A stretch of 10,258 nt of DNA from Baffinella frigidus (lineage: Eukaryota; Cryptophyceae; Cryptomonadales; Baffinellaceae): contig MU646393.1 of the NCBI GenBank assembly GCA_026770585.1, forward strand, positions 169,032-179,289. Direction: 5' to 3'. This document shows positions 1 to 6,182 of the stretch, piece after piece; the first letter of the stretch is position 1, and the number at the start of each line of letters is the position of its first letter. Below the pieces are notes generated by a model. The model worked only from the letters and a program-made list of their open reading frames with translations. It searched no databases and was not told the origin of the DNA. A program made the translations under genes and the position numbers.

Positions 1-45
1 GGGGGGGGGGGGGGGGGGGGGGGGAGGGGGGGGGGGGGCGGGGAG
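1..45. repeat. Poly-G low-complexity tract
   Basis: The first 43 bases are almost pure G, with single A or C interruptions. The tract directly abuts, and probably interrupts, the cytochrome b5 exon on the minus strand, where it reads as poly-C. It could be a real pyrimidine-rich intron stretch on that strand or a low-quality contig end; the sequence alone cannot decide. Confidence 0.8.
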
Positions 46-466
46 GTACGGCAGCACGATGGAGGACCCGCCCGGGTGCTCCTTGAGGAACTTGCTCACA
101 TCGAACACCTGTCGGAGGGTGTCGGATGGGGGGTGAGCGCAGAGACGGTTGGGCGGGGGGAACGGCACATCGCGCCACAGTGCGTTGTCGGAACGTGCGC
201 GGATGGGTGGTGGGAATGCTGCGACGTCGTTGGCCCATTTCTGCTGATGGTGCGTTGGGCCTACGCACGGGCAGCAGAAATCCATGTGAAAGTGCAGCTA
301 GATAGGGCACGATGCGGCAAGGCGAGACAGCGGTATGCATGAGGGTGCGAGGGGTAGGGACCTCTCCGTCCTTGACCACCCACGCGTCGTTCTCCTTATC
401 GTGCTTCTTAATTTCCTCCCAACCGTACACCCTGAGGTTGTTCGCCTCGTTCTCGAGGGGCGGCAT
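43..466 (-). CDS. Cytochrome b5 heme-binding domain protein, 5' exons only (partial)
   Basis: This is the N-terminal part of a cytochrome b5-type heme domain on the minus strand, in two exons. Exon 1 runs 466 to 362 (35 codons): ATG at 466-464, then a segment containing WEEIKKHDKENDAWVVKDGE. Exon 2 starts at 108 and reads VFDVSKFLKEHPGGSSIVLP. Joining them across a 253-bp GT-AG intron (361-109, phase 0) gives the expected run W-V-V-x-D-G-x-V-[YF]-D-V, then the HPGG signature whose histidine (residue 46 here) is an axial heme ligand in this family. An in-frame TGA lies six codons upstream of the ATG, which supports this start. The intron has a plain GT donor (GTCCCT) and a long pyrimidine tract before its AG. 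The second heme-ligand histidine and the rest of the domain should lie beyond the window edge. After IVLPYL the frame turns to Pro/Ala in poly-C, so the exon either ends at a possible GT donor (49-48) or is truncated. Free cytochrome b5, a desaturase, a flavocytochrome or nitrate reductase are all possible full-length proteins. Confidence 0.85.
109..361 (-). other. GT-AG intron in the cytochrome b5 gene
   Basis: The intron is inferred from protein continuity. It opens GTCCCT at 361 and closes CCGACAG at 115-109, after a C-rich tract. Splicing fuses GAC GGA GAG to GTG TTC GAT and restores the family's DG-V-FDV motif without a frame change. Open frames on either strand in this interval are best explained as chance in GC-rich DNA. 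Confidence 0.75.
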
Positions 467-810
467 GGCGCGCTCTCCACAAATTCACAGGGTCGACGTG
501 GTGCACTTCTTCTCCGTCTGCGCCGCTAAATCCGCGTCGGTGCCCTGCTCACCCGAGTCGCTTCAGCGCCCAGAATTGCCGGGTTTTGGTGCTACCCGCA
601 CGAACTCGTGGAGAGTCTCTGCCACTCTGTGCTGTGCAACGCCTCGCTGTCACCGGGAGACGAGCGCTCGCCCGGGAACAGACGTCCCGGTAGTTTCTGA
701 GAGCCTTCTGCTCCTCCGAATCGCGTGTACCTGGCGTGCCGGCTGTTCCCCCACTTGCCGCGCTGGGTAGTTTTTTGAAGCGTTTGGGTGTACAACTATT
801 TTACGGTTGG
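467..810. other. Upstream region of the cytochrome b5 gene, no gene seen
   Basis: This is GC-rich, mostly unique sequence on the 5' side of the minus-strand gene. It should hold the 5' untranslated region and promoter, but I see no clear TATA box or other recognisable element. The overlapping open frames on both strands have no recognisable domain and no agreement on a frame. Confidence 0.4.
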
Positions 811-928
811 CGGTCTATTCTCAAGTTGACGAGCTGGATCTGCAGGGCAAATTCGTCAACTTTAGGGAGAAAGCGAAAAAGCCTCTTTGGTTATTGAAAA
901 AAACTGGCAAAATCGGGGAAATATTGAC
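811..928 (+). repeat. Dispersed repeat R, copy 1 (uninterrupted)
   Basis: The segment starts GGTCTATTCTCAAGTTGAC, contains TCGTCAACTTTAGGG, and then GGTTATTGAAAAAAACTGGCAAA. The same three blocks recur in order at 3114-3432, where about 200 bp of other repeat sequence separates the first two. Copy 1 also has a perfect 10-bp inverted repeat: AAGTTGACGA at 823-832 against TCGTCAACTT at 853-862. It has no coding potential. It is probably a small non-autonomous mobile element. Confidence 0.7.
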
Positions 929-1282
929 AGGCAGATTCTCGCCGAGGCTTCCCTCTCTGCCTCCGTGCCGCCCGCGCGCACCTCTTGCTCACTGCCCGCT
1001 TCCCGCTCGCGTTTGCCCACAGCGCCCTGCCATCCTGCTCCGCGCGCTCCTGACCCAACCCCAGCCCGCCTGAGCCAGAAACTCAGATCGAAATTCTGAC
1101 GGGTGGCCGCGCTCGGGTTTCTCCCGGGTCTCTCCGCGCTGGGGGGGGGGTAACGTGGACCTAAGCAGCGCGTTCAGCCCGCGCCGCCCAGGGGACGCCG
1201 GAACACCGAACGGCGGAACCCCCCGCAGGTGCAGCCGCCCGCCACAACTCGCTCGCTGGTCGGACGGTTACGGACGATTCCA
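929..1282. other. GC-rich stretch, no gene seen
   Basis: The stretch is C-rich from about 940 to 1080, includes a G10 run near 1141-1150, and has no recognisable domain on either strand. Frames are open here mainly because stop codons are rare in GC-rich DNA. Confidence 0.4.
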
Positions 1283-1464
1283 GTGTGGACTGACGCGGAT
1301 GGTGGGCTGAAGGGTGTGGTGGGCTGACGCGTGTGGTGGACTGACGTAATTGGTGAGCTGACACGATTGGTGGGCTGACTCGTGTGGTGTGCTGACGCGT
1401 GTGGTGGGCTGACGCTTGTGGTGGGCTGACAATGTGGTGGACTGACGCGTGTCGTGAACTGACG
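1283..1464. repeat. Minisatellite, 17-18 bp unit, about 11 copies
   Basis: The consensus unit is close to GTGGTGGGCTGACGCGT. Units differ mainly after CTGA (CGCGT, AGGGT, CGTAAT, CACGAT, CTCGT, CGCTT, CAAT) and vary between about 16 and 18 bp, so no reading frame is kept through the array. It runs straight into the next minisatellite at 1464. Confidence 0.9.
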
Positions 1465-1596
1465 GGGGCACCCAACATGCACGGGGGCACCCAACATGCA
1501 CGGGGGCACCCAACATGCACGGGGGCACCCAACATCCACGGGGGCACCCAACATGCACGGGGGCACCCCACATGCACGGGGACACCCCAAAACACC
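1464..1596. repeat. Minisatellite, 19 bp unit, about 7 copies
   Basis: The unit GGGGGCACCCAACATGCAC is repeated with very few changes: one unit has CATCCAC, one has CCCCACATG, and the last partial unit is diverged. High similarity between units implies recent expansion. Because 19 is not a multiple of three, all three minus-strand frames read the same Cys-Pro/Val-Gly peptide in turn, which creates long but meaningless open frames. Confidence 0.95.
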
Positions 1597-1601
1597 GAAA
1601 C

Positions 1602-1690
1602 AATGGGCCATGACTGCCCCACAACACTATCCCGGGCCACGACTGCCCCACAACACGATCTATCGACCATGACTGCCCTCCTACCCTGGC
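1602..1690. repeat. Short tandem array, about 29 bp unit, 3 copies
   Basis: Three units share GGGCCATGACTGCCCCACAAC (first and second) or the diverged form GACCATGACTGCCCTCC (third). The array directly follows the 19-bp minisatellite, so three different tandem families are stacked head to tail. Confidence 0.75.
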
Positions 1691-2142
1691 AAGCCCAGAA
1701 GGACTGCACTTACAACACCCACGCCAGCCTCCCACTCTGCCACTTGTGGCAGACAGAGCTCGCTTGCCCTCTTGGTGAATCCATTGCCGAGCCCCGTCGA
1801 TTTCAGTTGCTCAGCACACGCTGAGCACCCACTCAGCACCATGCAAATTCCCTCTCGGGAGTGGTACCTACTGACCCCTCGCGCCGCTCCCATGGCGTAG
1901 GGTTGAATACGAACCTCACCAATCACCACTCAAGCCTCCCCCAAAAGGCTTCTCATACCCCAAGCCCCCCCCAAAGGGCCCCTTCAAGCCTCCCCTAACA
2001 GGCTCCTCATCCCCGCTCCCCAAACGTTTAGCGGCTTCGCTCCCCAAACCCTTCTTACCAGCTTTACAAACGCCGTCAACTTAGACCCTGAAAGTGACTT
2101 AAGCAAGACCCCTCTAAAGGAAATAACTAACCCCTTGGGCCC
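1691..2142. other. Gene-free stretch with degenerate CAAGCCTCCCC motifs
   Basis: No convincing gene is present. Between about 1930 and 2050 the sequence is pyrimidine-rich with imperfect repetitions of CAAGCCTCCCC, AAAGGCT and TCATACCCC, which look like a decayed tandem array. The small open frames on both strands lack recognisable features. Confidence 0.4.
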
Positions 2143-2332
2143 AAATCGTTCTAAACTCTGAAACTTTACAGGTATGCGTCTAAATTCGCTCTAACCTCTA
2201 AACCCTACAGGCATGCGCCTGAACTCGCTCAAAATCCCAAAACTTCACAGGCATGCGTCTAAATACGCTCTCAACTATAACCTCAAATACTTGCCTAAAA
2301 TTGCTCATAAAACTATAAAATTTACAGGTAAC
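2143..2332. repeat. 39-bp tandem repeat, 4-5 diverged units
   Basis: The core TACAGGCATGCGTCTAAA recurs with its ACAGG starting at 2168, 2207, 2247 and, after one degenerate unit, 2324. The spacings are 39, 40 and 77 bases (about twice 39). Units share a following CGCTCTAACCTCT-like block. The open frame at 2213-2419 is a by-product of this 39-bp (13-codon) period. Confidence 0.8.
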
Positions 2333-2654
2333 TCCGGGCAGACCCGACCTGAAGCCTCTGGCTTCGCTGGCAACCTCCTAGAGCACAAAGCTGACAAATC
2401 CTCGGGCGTGTCCACATAAGAAACTGGTGTCAGGCTGAATGCCTTTTTTTAATTTTATTTCTTTTTCTCGAAAAGGGGGCAAAGGGGACTCGGTCCAGTC
2501 CAAATGGATAGGACCGGGGAGCTCACCCGTAGATTACTCCCAATTCCTCAAGAGTGAGGTGGGCTGTGGCCTTCGATGTGAGTGTAAATAAAGGCACCAA
2601 AGCACCCATAAAGGACCCCACTTGAGAGCGGACTAAATTTACCCCCTTTTTTAT
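2333..2654. other. Gene-free stretch
   Basis: No gene, RNA or strong repeat is recognisable. It contains a T-rich run near 2443-2467 and AT-rich to mixed sequence up to the first copy of the telomere-tract element. Confidence 0.35.
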
Positions 2655-2701
2655 CCTTGAGCCATACTTTCCGCTGGCGGGCGCCGGAGAGGAAAAAGGG
2701 T

Positions 2702-2747
<46 letters not shown>

Positions 2748-2785
2748 GGCATATGGTGTATCATTTAGGGTTTATTAGGGTTCCT
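2655..2785 (+). repeat. Telomere-tract element B, copy 1
   Basis: The copy has CATACTTTCCGCTGGCGGGC near 2666, a short linker, seven TTGAGGG heptamers, then CATATGGTGTA and a trailing TTTAGGGTTTA. Copies 2 (2790-3113) and 3 (3675-3850) share the same order of parts, so the heptamer tract is an internal component of a repeated element and not an isolated fragment of telomere. Confidence 0.7.
2701..2749 (+). repeat. (TTGAGGG)7 telomere-like tract
   Basis: Seven perfect TTGAGGG units in exact 7-bp register. This is a one-base variant of the plant/algal telomere repeat TTTAGGG. The perfect homogeneity suggests local amplification of the variant. Confidence 0.95.
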
Positions 2786-2813
2786 CACGAACTTTTCGTT
2801 CCTGGATTACTTT

Positions 2814-2981
2814 CTACGCGGGAGAGCTCAATGTCATTTTACACCCTGCGTCCATCTATTATTTTCCCTTGAAATCGGCAAAAGTTGCCGGAATTCCCAT
2901 AAATAATTGACTTTGGCGGAAAAGTAACCGCAGGATATGGGTAAAAAGGGCTCCAAGAAACCACCTAGTCCTCCCCCGTAG
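2814..2981 (-). mobile_element. Inverted-repeat transposon (MITE) family A, copy 1, nested in element B
   Basis: This 168-bp element starts CTACGCGGGAGAG and ends CTCCCCCGTAG, giving terminal inverted repeats of about 11-13 bp (CTACGSGGGAG). A second copy in the opposite orientation lies at 9338-9506; by eye I count about 13 differences over about 170 bp. Both copies are flanked by TT on each side. The sister copies of the host repeat preserve the empty site, so the TT duplication and the exact boundaries are supported by comparison. It encodes no protein and must have been moved by a transposase elsewhere. The superfamily is not assigned; a 2-bp TT duplication is not the TA typical of Tc1/mariner. 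Confidence 0.88.
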
Positions 2982-3053
2982 TTCCACTGGCGGGCGCCGG
3001 ATAAGACTCTTTATTTCGAGAACGCTCCGTGGGCTCGGGCGTGTGACGTCGGG

Positions 3054-3113
3054 ATTAGGGTTTAGAGTGTAGGGTTTAGGGTTTAGGGCTTCTGGTGTAG
3101 GTTTTAGGGTTTA
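3054..3113 (+). repeat. Degenerate TTTAGGG tract of element B copy 2
   Basis: The tract contains ATTAGGG, TTTAGAG, TGTAGGG, TTTAGGG twice, then a CTTCTGGTGTAGG block and TTTTAGGGTTTA. It has the same layout as the other B copies but is more diverged. Confidence 0.8.
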
Positions 3114-3432
3114 CCGTCTATTTTCAAGTTGACAAGCTGGATCTGCCCTCTAGGTCCTTGAGGTTCTTCGAGCTCCCAACATAGGCGGACACCGGAACTG
3201 GTTCTGCAGAAAAGCCATGCTTCCTTTCGGATTACATTCAGGCCCCCCGGTGCAGAGGATCGCGGCAGAAACCGGCTAAAGGGTATCCTCATCGGGTGTG
3301 TGAAGGTATACAAAAAGTTCCCATACTCACACACACACCAGGATAGCCAGGTAATTTCGTCAACTTTAGGGCGGAACGGAAGTAGACTGTTGGTTATTGA
3401 CAAAAACTGGCAAATTCTGGCAATTGTCGATA
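3114..3432 (+). repeat. Dispersed repeat R, copy 2, interrupted by repeat C
   Basis: The first block (CGTCTATTTTCAAGTTGACAA, to about 3145) and the second block (TTCGTCAACTTTAGGG from about 3355, then GGTTATTGACAAAAACTGGCAAA) match copy 1 at 811-928. In copy 1 the two blocks are only about 10 bp apart; here about 208 bp of repeat C intervenes. Confidence 0.75.
3146..3353 (+). mobile_element. Repeat C, copy 1, inserted in repeat R
   Basis: The copy begins AGGTCCTTGAGGTTCTTCGA and runs through GCTCCCAACATAGGCGGACAC, CTTCCTTTCGGATTACATTC and GGCTAAAGGGTATCCTCATC to a CA-rich end (ACACACACCAGGATA). It matches 5945-6145 over its whole length, including the CA-rich end and the CAGGATA that follows. 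No long terminal inverted repeat or transposase is seen. It is likely a SINE-like or other non-autonomous element. Clear target duplications are not visible. Confidence 0.75.
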
Positions 3433-3437
3433 TACGT

Positions 3438-3658
3438 CCCGGTGTCCGCCTATGGTGGGAGTTAAAAGAACCTAAAGGACCTAAAGGACCTACAGGACCT
3501 GAAAGACCTTTTAGCCGGCTCTGCCGCGATCCTTTGTACAGGGGGGCTTGTTTTGATCCGAAAGGAAGCATGGCCTTTCTACAGAACAATTTCCGGTGTC
3601 CGCCTATGTTGGGAGCTCGAAGAACCTAAAGGACCTCAAGGACCTAGGACAAGGGGGG
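3438..3658 (-). repeat. Repeat C, copy 2, inverted and dimeric
   Basis: Read on the minus strand from 3655, this is a C unit (AGGTCCTTGAGGTCCTTTAG, then the TCGAGCTCCCAACATAGGCG block, then CTTTCGGATCA and GGATCGCGGCAGA) followed by a second, shorter C head from about 3515 (TCCTTTAGGTTCTTTTAACT). The same head-to-tail dimer occurs on the plus strand at 6186-6405. Together with copy 1 the two inverted copies could form a large hairpin of about 90-bp arms. Confidence 0.75.
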
Positions 3659-3674
3659 ACATGCCCCATTTGAG

Positions 3675-3850
3675 GACTACCCTTCAGCCGGTCCTGACAT
3701 ACTTTCCGCTGGCGGAGGACTCTTCAGTGCGAGTACGCTTCGTGGCCTCGGGCTTGTCAAGTCCAGTTCAGGGTTTAGGGTTTAGGGTTTAGGGTTTAGG
3801 GTTTGGGTTTACTAGGTTTAGGGCATATATATGGTTTAAAGTTTAGAGTT
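3675..3850 (+). repeat. Telomere-tract element B, copy 3
   Basis: The copy starts GGTCCTGACATACTTTCCGC and continues GACTCTTCAGTGCGAGTACG, then a telomere-like tract, then a CATATATATGG block and a trailing TTTAGAGTTTAGGGG. It lacks the transposon found in copy 2 and therefore shows the unoccupied target. Confidence 0.75.
3767..3807 (+). repeat. (TTTAGGG)4 tract with variant ends
   Basis: One TTCAGGG, four perfect TTTAGGG units and a shortened TTTGGG in register. This is the canonical plant/algal telomere heptamer at an internal position. Confidence 0.92.
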
Positions 3851-4420
3851 TAGGGGCGGTGTGCGCGGGCGATTTTGAGGGAAAAAACTATTGGGATTCT
3901 GTTTTTCTGGTACAAATTTTACAATGGGCACTTTCATTTGAATAAAAGAAATTGAACAGCGCGACGAAAAAGATATCGCGCTATTTGGCTCTGGTTTTTC
4001 ATTGCGCTATTCAATTTTTCATTGCGCTATTCAAGAATTCATCTGTTCAGCTAAGAAGCTTCGTACCTTTCGTCTCAACCAATTATTTTATTTTTCTGGG
4101 AACTCCGCCGACTGCCTTCAGTTTTGGATAGAAACACAAAAGTGTGTGACTTTCGGCAGAAAACCTGAACGGCAGGAAACCTGATCGTGGGCCCCTGTAT
4201 GGTCCCCATGATTTCGGCGGGCCCACGGGGCGAGTTTTCCTCGCACCGTCGATCTTATTAGCTGAGAGGGACGCCCGTGGCGCCGCGCTTGTGATCATGG
4301 GTCTAACTTTCATGGGGCCCCCTTGGGGGGCCCGTGGGCCCAATGGGATCGGTGTATCACTATTCGTTTCAGTTTCAGGGTTGTTTTTCAGTGTCAGGGT
4401 TGTTGAATCAGGGTTTACTG
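3851..4420. other. Gene-free stretch with a 20-bp direct duplication and a GC-rich inverted repeat
   Basis: Two perfect adjacent copies of a 20-bp unit (TTTTTCATTGCGCTATTCAA) lie at 3995-4034. From about 4183 to 4361, GGGCCCAC-type blocks face one another (TGATCGTGGGCCC near 4182 and GGGCCCAATGGGATC near 4337), suggesting a degenerate inverted-repeat element. No gene is recognised; the minus-strand frame over the GC-rich part (4083-4343) is low-complexity. Confidence 0.5.
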
Positions 4421-4518
4421 TTAAGTGTTTGGTATTTAGTGTTTAGTATTTAGTGTTTAGTGTTTAGTGTTTAGTGTTGAGTGTTTATTGTTTAGTGTTT
4501 AGTGTTCAGGGTTCAGGG
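4421..4518 (+). repeat. TTTAGTG-type heptamer tract, 14 units
   Basis: Fourteen heptamers are in unbroken 7-bp register. Most are TTTAGTG, with TTAAGTG, TTTGGTA, TTTAGTA, TTGAGTG and TTTATTG variants, and it ends in two TTCAGGG units. The period marks it as telomere-derived even though the GGG of the canonical repeat has become GTG. Confidence 0.92.
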
Positions 4519-5073
4519 TTTACATGGCTGTACATGGCTGTAAGAACAACCTTGGTCGAGCATCGATCGGTGTCTGTCTTCTGGAATGAGTACCAAAGGT
4601 CGACTATTTAGTCAACCCCCTGGTACAAAATTGAGGACACACAGGGCCCAAATCCGGTGTAGGTTCATATCTTCTTTGTTCTTGTAATCCAGATATCCCT
4701 CTACAGCTTCGCATCCGCATTCTTGACAGGCTCTTTTTTGTTTCGTCGGCTGTGCCACGAACAAATCTCGCTCATGACACCTACACACCTTCACAAAAAA
4801 AAAACACTTAAATTATTACACTACGTTGACCGCCAAAAGAAACCTCCAGCGTCCCGGCTTCCCAGGGAAAACCAGTCTTTATTGACATATTGCCCACGCT
4901 CGTAACCTTTTCCACATCAGGCCCCGATGTCTAGCCAAATCAAATCACTTTAAGTCAATTGCCCTGCCAGCCAGAGTCTCACTTCAAATGTTGTGGCTGG
5001 CGGTGCCTTAGAGGCGGGTGAAGTGACCATCTCCTACAAGCTACGCTACGCAGCGACGGTGGCGTGCAGCGGG
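4519..5073. other. Gene-free stretch
   Basis: No gene is recognised. There is a 10-bp direct duplication (TACATGGCTG, twice, 4523-4542 region) and an A-run near 4795. Two small open frames on opposite strands (4612-4794 and 4723-4905) have no recognisable domain. Confidence 0.35.
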
Positions 5074-5075
5074 AA

Positions 5076-5249
5076 CCACCAACCCTCACGGAAGGACCAA
5101 TCGATTGATTCCGACTTTTTTTAAAAGGTCGATTTTGTACCAAGATTGGGACTTAAGTTAACACTGCCAGGCAAAGGAATTCGCTTGGCTGGCAAGGTAA
5201 ATCCGAGGTCTGAGAATTAAGGATTTGGTTGTTCCGTGAGGGTTGGTGG
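5076..5249 (+). mobile_element. Inverted-repeat transposon (MITE) family D, copy 1
   Basis: This 174-bp element starts CCACCAACCCTCACGGA and ends with its exact complement TCCGTGAGGGTTGGTGG; similarity of the arms extends to about 28 bp (ACCAATC against GATTTGGTT). It is flanked by AA at 5074-5075 and AA at 5250-5251, a probable 2-bp target duplication. A second copy lies at 8792-8983. It has no coding capacity. Confidence 0.8.
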
Positions 5250-5261
5250 AAGCTTTGGACC

Positions 5262-5345
5262 GCGGTCCTTTAGGTCCTTTAGGTTTTAATTTCTCCCAAC
5301 ATATGCCAACGACACGCCCTTCCGTAGAAAGGACTGCAGGGATGG
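5262..5345 (+). repeat. Repeat C, copy 3 (divergent subtype)
   Basis: The copy has GGTCCTTTAGGTCCTTTAGG, then TTTTAATTTCTCCCAACATA and GCCAACGACACGCCCTTCCG, ending GACTGCAGGG. The same subtype is fused behind a standard C unit at 6302-6405. Compared with copy 1, the block between the AGGTCCTTT motif and CTCCCAACATA is different (TTTAATTT against TCTTCGAG), but the spacing is kept. Confidence 0.75.
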
Positions 5346-5406
5346 GAGGCGGGTGCATCGTCAACTTTGGAGCTCGGCGCCAGGTCACAAGTTCAATTTT
5401 GAAGAT
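5346..5406. other. Short unique spacer
   Basis: It contains a TCGTCAACTTTGG motif near 5359, reminiscent of repeat R. Nothing else is recognised. Confidence 0.3.
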
Positions 5407-5724
5407 CGTGTAGTAAAATGATATTTCGTTTGTGTAAAGGTGAATCTACACGGGAAACACGCCACAAGTGATGGGAATAGGAGCTCTGACCATGCGGAAC
5501 ACGTCCGGATTGTCCCTTATCTGCCTGCGACGCCTCAAGTCGTCACCGTCAACCGTGACATTTTTGGGCTCGGCCGCGCCTAAACGATTTTTTAAAAAAA
5601 ATAATCAGCTTATCAGGCTCGCTAATAAGCTGAACAAATTGAATGATTGGAGCTTAACGATCCGAGAAAACCCTGATTTTTAATCCCCGGGAAACCCTCG
5701 TCCGCACATTCACTTTACTACACG
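5407..5724. mobile_element. Possible inverted-repeat element, 318 bp
   Basis: CGTGTAGTAAAATGA at 5407-5421 is matched in inverted orientation by TCACTTTACTACACG at 5710-5724, with one mismatch in 15. The interior has an 8-bp hairpin, CAGCTTAT against ATAAGCTG, beside an A-rich run near 5590-5640. A 71-codon open frame (5468-5683) lies inside but has no recognisable domain. No target duplication is evident, and there is no second copy in the window, so the element call is tentative. Confidence 0.35.
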
Positions 5725-5877
5725 TGTGTGTAATAAATTTCATTGAAACGAAAGGCATCCAGAACTGTCTCGGCAGATAAGGGATAAAAACTCTGCACCA
5801 CAATAAGCCATCTCAACACTTTTCGCGCGAACGAGTGTGTATGAAAAAGCCACCTTTGACCTGGCGCGGATTGGAGC

Positions 5878-5925
5878 TTTAATGAACGTTATTCTATTGG
5901 AGCTATTGGAGCTGTAACGAACGTC
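5878..5925 (+). repeat. Short ATTGGAGCT tandem motif
   Basis: The 9-mer ATTGGAGCT occurs at about 5871, 5897 and 5906, the last two in direct tandem; a further copy lies near 6173, just before repeat C copy 5. It may mark the flank of the C insertions. Confidence 0.5.
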
Positions 5926-5942
5926 GTACAGCAGCACGCACG

Positions 5943-6145
5943 TTTCTTTAGGTCCTTGAGGTTCTTCGAGCTCCCAACAAAGGCGGACACCGGAACTTGT
6001 TTTGTAGACAGGTAATGCTTCCTTTCGGATCACATTCAGGCCCCCCGGTGCAGAGGATCGCTGCAGAAACCGGCTAAAGGGTATCCTCATCGGGCGTTTG
6101 AGTTAGGCCAAAGAGGCACAGGCTCGAACACACACTCAGGATAAA
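5943..6145 (+). mobile_element. Repeat C, copy 4
   Basis: A full-length match to copy 1: AGGTCCTTGAGGTTCTTCGA, GCTCCCAACAAAGGCGGACAC, CTTTCGGATCACATTCAGGC, GGCTAAAGGGTATCCTCATC and a CA-rich end (ACACACACTCAGGATA). No indel disturbs the interior up to GTATCCTCATCGGG, so the same minus-strand reading frame stays open in both copies. The flanks carry ATTGGAGCT motifs. A non-autonomous element is the simplest reading. Confidence 0.75.
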
Positions 6146-6182
6146 GCAAGTCGGCTGAGGGCCCATCGTCTATTGGAGCTAT

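Larger units (their letters stand above)
2790..3113 (+). repeat. Telomere-tract element B, copy 2, split by a transposon
   Basis: The left part ends TCCTGGATTACTTT at 2813. The right part resumes TTCCACTGGCGGGCGCCGG at 2982 and continues to a degenerate telomere-like tract. Removing the 168-bp insertion and one TT gives ATTACTTTCCACTGG, which matches CATACTTTCCGCTGG in copies 1 and 3. The block from GACTCT to TTAGGG (about 3005-3060) also aligns with copy 3 at 3718-3773. Confidence 0.8.

Noticed and set aside
1161-1735. Three long overlapping minus-strand reading frames of 145-182 codons
   Set aside because: All three frames are open over the same minisatellites and read the same Cys/Pro/Val/Gly peptide, a consequence of a 19-bp unit that lacks stops. 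This is not evidence for a gene.
3104-3589. 161-codon minus-strand frame with collagen-like GP-rich segment
   Set aside because: It spans repeat C, part of repeat R and the edge of the telomere-like tract, so it is a composite of mobile-element pieces. The GP periodicity comes from the 9-bp AGGTCCTTT motif.
5590-5640. Hairpin beside a T-run on the minus strand resembling an intrinsic terminator
   Set aside because: All genes here appear eukaryotic with introns, so a bacterial-type terminator is not expected; the stem is short and AT-rich.
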